Shown here in pieces: positions 25,696 to 34,461 of a DNA stretch of 64,000 bases. The notes under the pieces are model-generated. The model was not told the DNA's origin, did not search any database, and was given only the letters and a program-made list of their open reading frames with translations. This stretch comes from Pseudomonas sp. A34-9 (GTDB lineage Bacteria; Pseudomonadota; Gammaproteobacteria; Pseudomonadales; Pseudomonadaceae): positions 3,932,501 to 3,996,500 of the forward strand of contig NZ_CP119967.1 of assembly GCF_029543085.1 (NCBI RefSeq), written 5' to 3'. How positions within the stretch are numbered: the stretch's first letter is position 1; each line of letters opens with the position of its first letter. The position numbers and the translations under genes were made by a program.

Positions 25696-26196
25696 ATGGC
25701 CAATCACAGTTACATGACTATCACAGGAAACCGACAGGGACTAATCTCCGGCGGATGTTCCGACACTAGTTCAATCGGCAACAAATGCCAGCTGGGCCAC
25801 CAGGATGAAATCATGGTGCTGGCCTACTCACACAACATGACCACCGGCAATAACGGTGGCGTTGGCGCCGACCGAGGCCAACACCTGCCAATCATGATCA
25901 CCAAGAACATCGACAAATCCTCCCCCCTCCTGTCCGCCGCACTTCACGAACGCGAAGTGCTGGAATGCACAATATTTTTCTATCGAACCTCGCCCGCCGG
26001 CACTCAAGATAAATATTTCAAAATCCACATAACTGGCGCCAAAGTCGCCCATATCAACCTTCAAGTACCCCACGCCATTCACCTCAATGACGCACAACCA
26101 CAGGAACTGGTTTCGTTCACTTATCGCGAAATCAGTTGGACGCATATTCAAGCGGGTACGTGCGGCTACAGCAGCTGGGGAAATAACGATGAATGA
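25696..26196 (+). CDS. hcp: Hcp-family type VI secretion protein
   Basis: The 166-residue Hcp tube protein opens MANHSYMTITGNRQGLISGG and shows the family blocks IGNKCQLGHQDEIMVLAYSHNM, HLPIMITKNIDKSSPLL, CTIFFYRTS and SFTYREISWTHIQAGT. Hcp forms hexameric rings in the T6SS tube and carries small effectors in its lumen. In related Hcp-ET proteins the chain continues past SSWG into a toxin; here it stops soon after (SSWGNNDE). The next gene overlaps it by 8 bp. No other T6SS gene lies in the window, so this is an orphan hcp island. Confidence 0.9.
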   Translation: MANHSYMTITGNRQGLISGGCSDTSSIGNKCQLGHQDEIMVLAYSHNMTTGNNGGVGADRGQHLPIMITKNIDKSSPLLSAALHEREVLECTIFFYRTSPAGTQDKYFKIHITGAKVAHINLQVPHAIHLNDAQPQELVSFTYREISWTHIQAGTCGYSSWGNNDE

Positions 26197-26977
26197 GGAC
26201 TCATGCGACATTAACGACGTTACCCGCGCCGCGTCGGACTTGGTCGCTTTCGGCTGCCAGATTGGCGCCACGCAGTTGTACGACAGTTTCAGCCAGCTCA
26301 GGTTTGGCGAGATCGTGTCGTCTTATGCGAATGAGATTATTCGGGCGGTGGATGAAGGTGTTATTAGTGCGAAGCAAGGATTGCAAATACTAAGAAATGA
26401 ATACTCAGAGCTTTCTACCAAGTCGATGTTTTATTTTCAGAATGGTGTGAGTATTGCTGCAGGAAGCTTGCAACTTCAGGCTGGCGCTTTAGTAATTTCA
26501 GCTAGCCGAGGGAGGGACAGCGTCAAGGGCGCTGCCCTAGTGGCTCATGGCATCAACAACATTTACGAGGGGGTGGGGAACATCTACGTCGGCCCTGAAA
26601 AACCAAGTATTTTGGGGCCTATAAGGATGGCTTATCAGAAAATTTTCGGCCTTGAAAATGGTAACCTGGCCTATTACACCTTCGACTTCTACCTATCTAT
26701 TAACGGAATGATGAACCTTGTTCGAAAGCCTGACACGGTACAGCTTTTCAATAAAGACCCGATAAACTACGAGCGCGGCTACAAACAAATGGGATCGCTC
26801 GCACTAACACTCGAAGCTTTTGCAGACAGCTCCACACTGAGTACGATTATAAAGGAATCAATTCCTGCAAAATTATCAGCTGATAGATTTATCAACGACG
26901 AGAGCAAAATGAACGTTGAAAAAAACTCAAATAACAAAACACCCCAAGAAACAAAAAAAACAGTCCTCCAGCCATAA
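26189..26977 (+). CDS. Probable Hcp-linked cargo effector (DUF4225-like)
   Basis: The 262-residue protein starts at ATG 26189 inside the last codons of hcp. The centre (about 85-145) is hydrophobic and glycine-rich, with GVSIAAGSLQLQAGALVIS and GAALVAHGINNIYEG; the latter block recalls DUF4225 proteins found beside Hcp genes (from memory, not searched). The C-terminal 30 residues are Lys/Asn/Gln-rich. A membrane-acting toxin delivered by Hcp is my inference. Base composition turns visibly A+T-rich from about 26380, a sign of transfer. Its 3' end overlaps a convergent membrane-protein gene by 86 bp. Confidence 0.6.
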   Translation: MNEDSCDINDVTRAASDLVAFGCQIGATQLYDSFSQLRFGEIVSSYANEIIRAVDEGVISAKQGLQILRNEYSELSTKSMFYFQNGVSIAAGSLQLQAGALVISASRGRDSVKGAALVAHGINNIYEGVGNIYVGPEKPSILGPIRMAYQKIFGLENGNLAYYTFDFYLSINGMMNLVRKPDTVQLFNKDPINYERGYKQMGSLALTLEAFADSSTLSTIIKESIPAKLSADRFINDESKMNVEKNSNNKTPQETKKTVLQP

Positions 26978-27416
26978 CCCAATAAGAGACATCAACAAAA
27001 AAATCAAATTCCATTAAAAAAGGAGTAAAAATGAAGGTCGCGGTTATAGACACAACACCTATCTGTACCCATGCAACTCGTAAACTATAATATTTTTCCT
27101 CAATCATCTCGCCACGGAGCACGTTACGAAGTCGCGGCAGATTATATACAAAATCAAACACCATAAAAAATAAATAAACACCCCAGAACACTACCCAAAG
27201 CAACCCTCCCTCGAGATCGAAGAAATGACGAATACCACTCACAATCATTACCGCCCAGAAACCAGCAGAACCGGCAACGAGACAGAAAGCACTAAAATAA
27301 TACCGAAGGTCATCCAGCTTCATTAATTCACTCAAAAAACGTTCAAGACCACTTTCCAGTCTCGAAAAATTGAACAACCAAGCAATGTAAACATGCCGGT
27401 AAAATCGCAACGCCAT
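26892..27416 (-). CDS. Four-helix membrane protein, possible immunity protein
   Basis: From ATG 27416 (an in-frame start at 27437 is possible) the protein has 174 residues with about four hydrophobic segments: YFSAFCLVAGSAGFWAVMIV, LLWVVFWGVYLFFMVF, WVQIGVVSITATFIFTPFL and YWVMAGGLFFLFLGVFCYL. No family is recognised. A membrane protein next to a membrane-acting effector fits an immunity role, but the convergent orientation with 3' overlap is atypical for immunity genes. The gene is A+T-rich compared with its surroundings. Confidence 0.6.
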   Translation of the reverse strand: MALRFYRHVYIAWLFNFSRLESGLERFLSELMKLDDLRYYFSAFCLVAGSAGFWAVMIVSGIRHFFDLEGGLLWVVFWGVYLFFMVFDFVYNLPRLRNVLRGEMIEEKYYSLRVAWVQIGVVSITATFIFTPFLMEFDFFVDVSYWVMAGGLFFLFLGVFCYLSFFQRSFCSRR

Positions 27417-27494
27417 TAACTTTGCACCATCACGCACTCATTCAGAATTTTCGTACAAATAAAAACCATCATTCCTACAAACTTTTCTTTATTC

Positions 27495-27531
27495 AAAAAA
27501 AATCCGACACTTTCAAAAAAGATGTCGGATT
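27495..27531 (-). terminator. Rho-independent terminator of the PuuR-like gene
   Basis: On the minus strand AATCCGACA pairs with TGTCGGATT around a 13-nt loop and is followed by a run of T. It lies 34 bp past the stop of the regulator gene at 27565. Confidence 0.85.
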
Positions 27532-27564
27532 TGTTTGCAGCGAATGTGTTACGTGAAGCACCAA

Positions 27565-28113
27565 TCAAAAATTCGCCGGCGTATTCGCACTAATAATCTC
27601 AGCCTCATCCGCCCCGATATTCCGGAACTTATGCGGCAGCGTCGTCGGGAAGTAATACCCATCCCCCGCATTCAAAACACTCACCGAACCATCAACGGTC
27701 AACTCCACCGTGCCACGGGTGACAAGCCCGCACTCCTCGCCCTCGGCGTGAACGATCGGCTCTTCCCCGGAACTCGCGCCCGGTGCGTATTGCTCGCGCA
27801 GCAGGCGCATCTGGCGGCTGGGTACGGAGGCGCCGATCAGCAGCAGGCGCAGGCCGTGGCGGCCGAGGTCGGGTTGTTCGTTGGCGCGGAAGACGTATTG
27901 GTGTTCGCGCGGGGGTTGGTCGAAGGTGAAGAAGTCGGCCAGGGACATCGGTATGCCTTCGAGCAGCTTTTTCAGGGAGCTGACGGAGGGGCTGACGCGA
28001 TTCTGTTCGATCAGGGAGATGGTGGCATTGGTCACGCCGCTACGCCGGGCCAGCTCGCGCTGGGAGAGTTTGTAGCTTTCGCGTACTAGTTTGAGTCGAG
28101 AACCCGTATCCAT
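27565..28113 (-). CDS. puuR: XRE-cupin transcriptional regulator, PuuR-like
   Basis: The 182-residue protein has an N-terminal Cro/C1 helix-turn-helix (about 5-60, SRLKLVRESYKLSQRELARRSG then TNATISLIEQNRVSPSVSSL) and a C-terminal cupin (about 105-180, GTVELTVDGSV, AGDGYYFPTTLPHKFRNIG). This is the architecture of PuuR, the putrescine-responsive repressor of the puu genes in E. coli. Location next to PuuB-, PuuC-, PuuA- and PuuD-like genes supports that identity. ATG 28113 is chosen because the region upstream is not coding-like. Confidence 0.85.
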   Translation of the reverse strand: MDTGSRLKLVRESYKLSQRELARRSGVTNATISLIEQNRVSPSVSSLKKLLEGIPMSLADFFTFDQPPREHQYVFRANEQPDLGRHGLRLLLIGASVPSRQMRLLREQYAPGASSGEEPIVHAEGEECGLVTRGTVELTVDGSVSVLNAGDGYYFPTTLPHKFRNIGADEAEIISANTPANF

Positions 28114-28301
28114 GACAGCCTTATGTGAGTAGTACTTAAGGGTAATGGGGGTGGGTGGCGGGTGCCGCGCGAGGCGCGGATCACGTTGCTCCCGTGTCCC
28201 GGAACCGTGAAAGGCGGCTATTAAATCACGTTTGCCGGTGTTGCTCAGCAGGTTCGATGGACGGTGGGGTAAAAGTCCTTCTTGCCTTGTTAAAGCAGGC
28301 A

Positions 28302-28535
28302 CTGTGGGAGCGAGCCTGCTCGCGAAAGCGGAGTGTCAGACGACGGGGATGGTGGCTGACATGGCCTCTTCGCGAGCAGGCTCGCTCCCACAGTTGGATC
28401 TCTTTTGTGTCAGTTGATTTTGTGGCGGTTGTCAGGCCGTCATCGCTGGCAAGCCAGCTCCCACAGGGTTTGTGGTGTTTCTGTTGGAGCGATGACGCCT
28501 TCGCTGGCCTCATCGCGAGCAGGCTCACTCGTACA
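28302..28535. repeat. Cluster of REP palindromes
   Basis: A full inverted pair (28302-28395, ctgtgggagcgagcctgctc and mirror) is followed by a divergent pair (28440-28535) with cgtcatcgctggcaagccag and cgcgagcaggctcactcgta arms. These fill most of the 28114-28601 gap between the PuuR-like and PuuB-like genes; nothing else is recognised there apart from the regulator's upstream region. Confidence 0.8.
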
Positions 28536-28601
28536 GTTGGAGCTTTGGGGTGTCAGGTAAAAAACCGGCGGGGTCTTGGGGACCGCCGCCGGGGAGGTAA
28601 C

Positions 28602-29885
28602 TTAGATGCCGAAACGGTCGCGCAGCGAGTAGTACACGGCGCCGAGGGCGGTCAGTGGCGCCGAGAACGTGCGGCCGCCGATCATTGGCATGTGCGGCAG
28701 CGAGGCAAAGGCGTCGAAACGTTCGGCGTCGCCGCGGATCATTTCCGAGATCAGTTTGCCGGCCAGGTGCGAGCAGGTGACGCCATGACCGCTGTAGCCT
28801 TGCATGTAATAGGCGTTTTTCTCGATACGGCCGAATTGCGGCATGCGTGACATGGTCAGCAGGAAGTTGCCGGTCCAGCGGTAGTCGATTTTCACGTCCT
28901 TGAGCTGCGGGAAGGTCTTGAGGATCTTCGGGCGAATCAGTTGTTCGATGTCGTCCGGTTCACGCGCGCCGTAGACCACGCCGCCGCCGTAGAGCAGACG
29001 GTTGTCGGCAGTCAGACGGTAGTAATCCAGCAGATAGTTGCAGTCTTCGACGCAGTAGTTGTTGGTGATCAGGCTGCGCGCCTGTTTCTCGGTCAACGGT
29101 TCGGTGACGACGATCTGCGAGCCGCACGGCATGCTTTTCGCGGTCACGCGGTTATCCAGACCTTGTGGCAGATAAGCGTTACCGGCGATCAGCAGGTACT
29201 TGGCGCGAACCTGACCTTTGGCGGTACGCACGATGTTCGGCTCACCGTATTTGATTTCCACGGCAGCAGACTGCTCGTAGATCTTGCCGCCCAAACGCGT
29301 GATCGCAGCCGCCTCACCGAGCGCCAGGTTCAGTGGGTGAACGTGGCCGCCCTGCATGTCCAACAGGCCACCGACGTAAGCATCGGAACCGACTTCACGA
29401 CGGATGTCCGCTGCGTCGAGCATCTTCAGATTGCGGTTACCGTAACGTTCCCAGCCACGCTTCTGCTCGGCCAGTCCGTTGAGTTGTTTTTTGTTCATCG
29501 CTGCGAAGATACCGCCCGGGCGGTAGTCGCATTTGATGTCGTATTCCTTGATGCGCGAACGGATGATGTCGGCGCCTTCGAAGATCATGCTGCCGAGGAT
29601 TTCCGCAGTCTTGTCGCCATAACGCTCTTCGATCACGTCGACGTCGCGGCTGTACGAGTTGACCAGTTGACCGCCGTTGCGACCGCTGGCGCCGTAGCCG
29701 ACTTTCGCCGCTTCCAGCACCGTCACTTTGTAGCCGGCCTCGGTGAGGAACAGCGCCGAGGACAGGCCGGTGTAACCGGCGCCGATGATGCAGACATCGC
29801 AGTCCACCGCTTCTTCCAGAACCGGAAAGTCGATGACTTCGTTGCGGGTGGCGGCGTAGTAGCTGTTTACGTGTTGCTGTTTCAT
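28602..29885 (-). CDS. puuB: Gamma-glutamylputrescine oxidase (PuuB-like FAD oxidoreductase)
   Basis: A 427-residue flavoprotein of the DAO fold with VCIIGAGYTGLSSALFL, the GYGASGRNGGQLVNSY loop, LLYGGGVVYGAREP and YMQGYSGHGVTCSHLAG. PuuB oxidises gamma-glutamylputrescine to gamma-glutamyl-aminobutyraldehyde with release of ammonia and peroxide. The start at ATG 29885 (MKQQHVNSYYA) aligns with the paralogue at 15349. It follows the PuuC-like gene by 49 bp on the same strand. Confidence 0.9.
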   Translation of the reverse strand: MKQQHVNSYYAATRNEVIDFPVLEEAVDCDVCIIGAGYTGLSSALFLTEAGYKVTVLEAAKVGYGASGRNGGQLVNSYSRDVDVIEERYGDKTAEILGSMIFEGADIIRSRIKEYDIKCDYRPGGIFAAMNKKQLNGLAEQKRGWERYGNRNLKMLDAADIRREVGSDAYVGGLLDMQGGHVHPLNLALGEAAAITRLGGKIYEQSAAVEIKYGEPNIVRTAKGQVRAKYLLIAGNAYLPQGLDNRVTAKSMPCGSQIVVTEPLTEKQARSLITNNYCVEDCNYLLDYYRLTADNRLLYGGGVVYGAREPDDIEQLIRPKILKTFPQLKDVKIDYRWTGNFLLTMSRMPQFGRIEKNAYYMQGYSGHGVTCSHLAGKLISEMIRGDAERFDAFASLPHMPMIGGRTFSAPLTALGAVYYSLRDRFGI

Positions 29886-29934
29886 ACGTTTCTCCGAGGG
29901 TCGCCAATAGAAGGCGACCACCGCTGTAATAGAG

Positions 29935-31425
29935 TCAGAGCTTGATCCAGGTCGCTTTCAGCTCGGTGTACTTGTCGAACGCGTGCAGCGATTTGTCGCG
30001 ACCGTTGCCCGACTGTTTAAAGCCACCGAACGGCGCGGTCATGTCGCCGCCGTCGTACTGGTTGACCCATACGCTGCCGGCGCGCAGGCCACGGGCGAAG
30101 GTGTGCGCCTTGCTCAGGTTGCTGGTCCAGACACCGGCGGCGAGGCCGAAGATGCTGTCGTTGGCGATCTGCAACGCTTCTTCAGCGGTGTCGAAAGTGA
30201 TCAGCGACAGCACCGGGCCGAAGATTTCTTCGCGGGCGATGGTCATCGCGTTGGTCACGCCGTCGAAGAGCGCCGGTTGCACATAGAGGCCACCGGTTTC
30301 TTCAAGGGTGCGTTGGCCGCCGGCGATCAGCTCGGCGCCCTGCTCGCGACCGATGCTGATGTAGCGCAGCACGTTGTCGAGTTGACGCTGATCGACCACG
30401 GCGCCAACGGTGGTGGCCGGGTCGAGTGCGTGGCCTGGTTTCCACGCTTGCAGCGCTTCCACCAGCAGTGGAATGAATTGCTCGCGGATCGAACGCTCGA
30501 CCAGCAAACGCGAGCCGGCGGTGCACACTTCGCCCTGGTTGAAGGCAATGGCGCCGGCCGCAGCTTGTGCTGCCGCGCGCAAATCCGGTGCGTCGGCAAA
30601 CACCACGTTCGGACTCTTGCCCCCTGCTTCGAGCCAGACGCGTTTCATGTTGCTTTGGCCGGCATAGATCATCAGTTGCTTGGCAATCGCCGTGGAGCCG
30701 GTGAAGGCCAGCACGTCGACATCCATGTGCAACGCCAACGCCTTGCCGACGGTGTGACCGAAGCCTGGCAGGACGTTGAACACGCCTTTCGGAATACCGG
30801 CATCCAGCGCGAGCTGGGCGATGCGGATCGCGGTCAGCGGCGACTTTTCCGAAGGTTTGAGAATGAACGAGTTGCCGGCTGCCAACGCCGGGGCAAATTT
30901 CCAGCTGGCCATGATCAACGGGAAATTCCACGGCACGATGGCCGCAACGACGCCGGAAGGCTCGCGGGTAATGAGGCCGAGTTGATCGTGCGGCGTGGCG
31001 GCCACTTCGTCGTAGATCTTGTCGATGGCTTCGGCACTCCAGCGGATCGCGTTGGCGGTCGCCGGAATGTCGATGCTCATCGAATCGCTGATCGGTTTAC
31101 CCATGTCGAGGGTTTCCAGCAGCGCCAGTTCTTCCTGGTTCTGCAGGATCAGATCGGCGAAGCGAATCAGAATGCGCTTGCGCTCGGCCGGGGCTTTTTT
31201 CGCCCAGATGCCGGATTCGAAAGACTGGCGCGCGACTTCAACGGCGAGGTTGGCGTCGGCTTCATCGGTGCTGGCCACGGAGGCGAGGAAACGGCCGTCG
31301 ACGGGGCTCAGGCATTCGAAGGTGTCGCCACTGATTGCCGGGCGGTATTCACCATTGATGAACGCGCGGGATTCGATGGTCAGGGACTGGAAGCGTTGTT
31401 CCCAGTCGTTGCGGGTCGTTGTCAT
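29935..31425 (-). CDS. puuC: Gamma-glutamyl-gamma-aminobutyraldehyde dehydrogenase (PuuC-like)
   Basis: The 496-residue aldehyde dehydrogenase has the NAD site IVPWNFPLIM and FTGSTAIAKQL, the catalytic base in LEAGGKSPN and the catalytic cysteine in FNQGEVCTAGSR (about C302). It oxidises the aldehyde made by PuuB to gamma-glutamyl-GABA. The position between PuuA- and PuuB-like genes assigns the substrate; the sequence alone would only say aldehyde dehydrogenase. Confidence 0.92.
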   Translation of the reverse strand: MTTTRNDWEQRFQSLTIESRAFINGEYRPAISGDTFECLSPVDGRFLASVASTDEADANLAVEVARQSFESGIWAKKAPAERKRILIRFADLILQNQEELALLETLDMGKPISDSMSIDIPATANAIRWSAEAIDKIYDEVAATPHDQLGLITREPSGVVAAIVPWNFPLIMASWKFAPALAAGNSFILKPSEKSPLTAIRIAQLALDAGIPKGVFNVLPGFGHTVGKALALHMDVDVLAFTGSTAIAKQLMIYAGQSNMKRVWLEAGGKSPNVVFADAPDLRAAAQAAAGAIAFNQGEVCTAGSRLLVERSIREQFIPLLVEALQAWKPGHALDPATTVGAVVDQRQLDNVLRYISIGREQGAELIAGGQRTLEETGGLYVQPALFDGVTNAMTIAREEIFGPVLSLITFDTAEEALQIANDSIFGLAAGVWTSNLSKAHTFARGLRAGSVWVNQYDGGDMTAPFGGFKQSGNGRDKSLHAFDKYTELKATWIKL

Positions 31426-31488
31426 TGTTGTGGCTCGACAAGGGGGAATTGGGGGTGTCGGGGTGTTGTGCTTGGTTTGAGATGGCTG

Positions 31489-31663
31489 CCCTCACCCTAG
31501 CCCTCTCCCGGAGGGAGAGGGGACCGATTGGGGGATGCTCAGAATCTCCGCCGACCTGAAACATCTTGCCGAATCCATAATCAACTGGATCGTTCAGGTC
31601 GCCGGATATCCACAAACAACTCGGTCAGTCCCCTCTCCCTCCGGGAGAGGGTTAGGGTGAGGG
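31489..31663. repeat. Family-4 intergenic element (single unit)
   Basis: Ends CCCTCACCCTAGCCCTCTCC and GGGAGAGGGTTAGGGTGAGG as an inverted repeat. The centre contains tccataatcaactggatcgt and caggtcgccggatat. It lies between the PuuA-like gene and the PuuC-like gene on the same strand, so it would be transcribed within the mRNA if they are co-transcribed. Confidence 0.8.
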
Positions 31664-31692
31664 GCTCTTCAGCTTTTGAGGGCCCAAGCCAA

Positions 31693-33069
31693 TCACACCG
31701 TATGCAGATACCAGTTGTACTCAAGGTCAGAGATCGAGTTCTCGAACTCGGCCAGCTCGCTTTCCTTGCACGCGACAAACACGTCGATGTACATCGGATC
31801 GATGTAGCGGGCCATAACTTCGCTGTCGTCCAGCTCGCGCAGTGCGTCGCGCAGGTTGTTCGGCAGGCTCTGTTCGTTCTGCTCGTAGCTGTTGCCTTCC
31901 ACCGGGGCACCCGGCTCGATCTGATTGGTCAGACCGTGGTGAATACCGGCCAGCACCGAAGCCATCAACAGATACGGGTTGGCATCCGCACCGGCGACAC
32001 GATGTTCGATGCGCACGGAGTCCGGCGAACCGGTCGGTACGCGCACGGCCACGGTGCGATTGTCGATGCCCCAGCTCGGCGAGTTCGGTACGTAGAACTG
32101 CGCGCCGAAACGGCGGTACGAGTTGACGTTCGGGCAGAGGAACGCCATTTGCGCAGGCAGGGTCTCCAGCACACCGCCGATCGCGTGACGCAGTGCGGCG
32201 TTCTGCTCGGGATCCTCGCTGGCGAAGATGTTGTTGCCTTCTTTGTCCAGGATCGAAATGTGCACGTGCAGACCGTTGCCCGCCTGGCCCGGGTACGGCT
32301 TGGCCATGAAGGTGGTGTCCATCTCGTGGTCGTAGGCGATGTTCTTCACCAGACGCTTGAGCAGGACGGCGTAGTCGCACGCCTTGATCGGGTCGGAGAC
32401 GTGATGCAGGTTGACTTCGAACTGCGCCGGGGCGCTTTCCTTGACGATCGCGTCAGCCGGGATGCCCTGCTCTTTCGCGCCTTCGAGGATGTCTTGCAGA
32501 CAGTCGACGTATTCGTCGAGGTCGTCGATCAGGTAAACCTGAGTCGACACTGGACGCTTGCCGGAAACCGGCGAACGTGGCGACTGCGGACGACCATTCA
32601 CGTTGTCCTGGTCGATCAGATAGAACTCGAGTTCGAACGCCGCGCAGATCGTCAGACCGAGGTCGTCGAATTTGCGCACTACGTTGGCCAGCACTTCACG
32701 CGGGTCAGCGAAGAACGGCTGGCCTTCGATCTCGTGCATGGTCATGAGTAGTTGTGCGGTTGGGCGCTTCTGCCACGGCTCGATGCTCAGGGTGCCGGGG
32801 ATCGGGTAGCAGATGCGGTCAGCGTCGCCGATGTCCAGGCCCAGGCCGGTGCTTTCCACCGTGGAGCCGTTGATGTCGAGCGCGAAAAGCGAGGCCGGCA
32901 GGTTGATGCCTTTCTCATAAACCTTATGAAGACTGGTGCGTTCGATGCGCTTACCGCGCACCACACCGTTCATATCCGCAATCAGAAGGTCGACGTACAA
33001 AACCTCAGGATATTTCTTAAGGAATGCGTTTGCTTCGTTGAGTTGAACGGTACGCAGAGGGACCGACAT
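31693..33069 (-). CDS. puuA: Gamma-glutamylputrescine synthetase (PuuA-like)
   Basis: The 458-residue glutamine-synthetase-fold ligase has MNGVVRGKRI, AFELEFYLID with the metal glutamates, ESAPAQFEVNLHHVSD, KPYPGQAGNGLHVHISI, NSYRRFG and IEHRVAGADANPYL. It ATP-dependently couples glutamate to putrescine, opening the pathway. It is divergent from the PuuD-like gene with a 282-bp promoter gap. It differs clearly from the GS-like gene at 13835. Confidence 0.92.
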   Translation of the reverse strand: MSVPLRTVQLNEANAFLKKYPEVLYVDLLIADMNGVVRGKRIERTSLHKVYEKGINLPASLFALDINGSTVESTGLGLDIGDADRICYPIPGTLSIEPWQKRPTAQLLMTMHEIEGQPFFADPREVLANVVRKFDDLGLTICAAFELEFYLIDQDNVNGRPQSPRSPVSGKRPVSTQVYLIDDLDEYVDCLQDILEGAKEQGIPADAIVKESAPAQFEVNLHHVSDPIKACDYAVLLKRLVKNIAYDHEMDTTFMAKPYPGQAGNGLHVHISILDKEGNNIFASEDPEQNAALRHAIGGVLETLPAQMAFLCPNVNSYRRFGAQFYVPNSPSWGIDNRTVAVRVPTGSPDSVRIEHRVAGADANPYLLMASVLAGIHHGLTNQIEPGAPVEGNSYEQNEQSLPNNLRDALRELDDSEVMARYIDPMYIDVFVACKESELAEFENSISDLEYNWYLHTV

Positions 33070-33086
33070 GATGCACCTATTTAGCT

Positions 33087-33297
33087 GTTAATTATTATGT
33101 TCACTGCCCTTTCACGCAGCCAGTCAACCCGAACGGCAAAGTGAAGTCAATAGCGAACAGATGGCCGCTCAGAGTTTATTTTTCGGGCTTTTTTTAACAC
33201 TTGCGTGCCAATACAGGCGCCACAGCCCAGAGAATCATGAAGATAGGATGAACGGCGTTTAGAATTTTTTACATGGCAGTTGTTAATTAAAATCAAC
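33087..33297. promoter_or_regulatory. AT-rich dyads in the puuA/puuD divergent promoter
   Basis: Two related sequences, GTTAATTATTATGTTCAC (33087-33104) and GTTAATTAAAATCAAC (33282-33297), each an imperfect dyad beginning GTTAATTA. One lies close to each divergent start. They are candidate sites for the nearby PuuR-like repressor. No gene is seen in 33070-33351. Confidence 0.35.
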
Positions 33298-33351
33298 GAG
33301 GCTAAGCTCCGGAAAAGCTCGTTCAAGTGTCAAACTTCGAGGTGAATAAAA

Positions 33352-34113
33352 ATGGCATTCAAGCCATTGATCGGCGTTACTGCGTGCGTCAAACAGATCG
33401 GCCTGCACCCCTATCACATCAGCGGCGACAAGTACGTACGTGCTGTCAGCGTTGGCGCTAACGGGCTGCCAGTGGTCATTCCTTCCCTTGGCAAGCTGAC
33501 CGAAATCGAAGACCTGCTCGGTCAACTCGACGGTCTGTTGCTGACCGGCTCGCCCTCGAACGTGGAACCCTTCCACTATCAAGGCCCGGCCAGCGCCCCC
33601 GGCACGGATCACGATCCGGCGCGGGACGCCACTACCCTTCCTTTATTGCGTGCAGCCATCGCGGCGGGCGTTCCGGTCCTCGGCATTTGCCGTGGCTTCC
33701 AGGAAATGAACGTGGCGTTCGGCGGCAGCCTGCATCAAAAGGTGCATGAGCTGCCGGGCATGCTCGATCACCGTGAGGCCAACAGTCCGGACGTGGCCGT
33801 GCAGTACGCAGCGGCCCATGCGGTGAGCGTGCTCGCTGGCGGTGTGTTCGAAGCGCTGGGGTTGCCGGGCGAGTTCCCGGTCAACTCGATTCACAGCCAG
33901 GGCATCGACCGCCTCGCCCCCGGCCTGCGTGCCGAAGCGGTGGCGCCGGACGGCTTGATCGAGGCGGTCTCGGTCGAGCACAGCCCGACCTTCGCCCTCG
34001 GCGTGCAATGGCACCCGGAATGGCAAGTGCTGGATAACCCGAACTACCTGAAGATTTTCCAGGCATTCGGCGAGGCTTGCCGGCAGCGGGCGGCGCGGCG
34101 CAACCAGCGCTGA
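33352..34113 (+). CDS. puuD: Gamma-glutamyl-GABA hydrolase (PuuD-like, class I amidotransferase fold)
   Basis: The 253-residue peptidase C26 protein has the nucleophile C113 in VLGICRGFQEMNVAFGG and the partner pair H221 and E223 in GVQWHPEW. LLLTGSPSNVEP forms the oxyanion region. It hydrolyses gamma-glutamyl-GABA to glutamate and GABA, the last Puu step. The start ATG follows GAGGTGAATAAAA. Confidence 0.93.
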   Translation: MAFKPLIGVTACVKQIGLHPYHISGDKYVRAVSVGANGLPVVIPSLGKLTEIEDLLGQLDGLLLTGSPSNVEPFHYQGPASAPGTDHDPARDATTLPLLRAAIAAGVPVLGICRGFQEMNVAFGGSLHQKVHELPGMLDHREANSPDVAVQYAAAHAVSVLAGGVFEALGLPGEFPVNSIHSQGIDRLAPGLRAEAVAPDGLIEAVSVEHSPTFALGVQWHPEWQVLDNPNYLKIFQAFGEACRQRAARRNQR

Positions 34114-34280
34114 CCCAACCCAGGAATACGTAACGATTTACTGCCCCCACGGGGTCGGCGGCTGTGCGTGTGCGCATCCGTCATCCGTGAAAACAACAAA
34201 CCGCAATAACAACAAGTACGACCCAGGCAGCCAGGACGGCGGCGCCGAACAAGACAGGACAACCCGCTGCAACGCGATTT

Positions 34281-34370
34281 CCTGTAGGAGCTGCCGAAGG
34301 CTGCGATCTTTTGATGTTGATTGTAAAAAACAAGATCAAAAGATCGCAGCCTTCGGCAGCTCCTACAGGG
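34281..34370. repeat. Family-2 long hairpin
   Basis: Complete inverted repeat of the ctgccgaaggctgcgatctt type after puuD and before potG. It fills part of the 34114-34461 gap; the rest (34114-34280) shows no convincing gene. Confidence 0.85.
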
Positions 34371-34461
34371 CGATGTGTGAGGGGGATGGTTGTCCCTGGC
34401 TTGCAATCCACTTAAGCCCGGCCACATTGGCCGCGCGACTGAAACCTGTTGGGAGTTTCAC

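Noticed and set aside
34181..34252. 23-codon hydrophobic minus-strand frame (TTG start) after puuD
   Set aside because: No ribosome-binding site and a non-ATG start directly at a repeat; not enough to call a gene.
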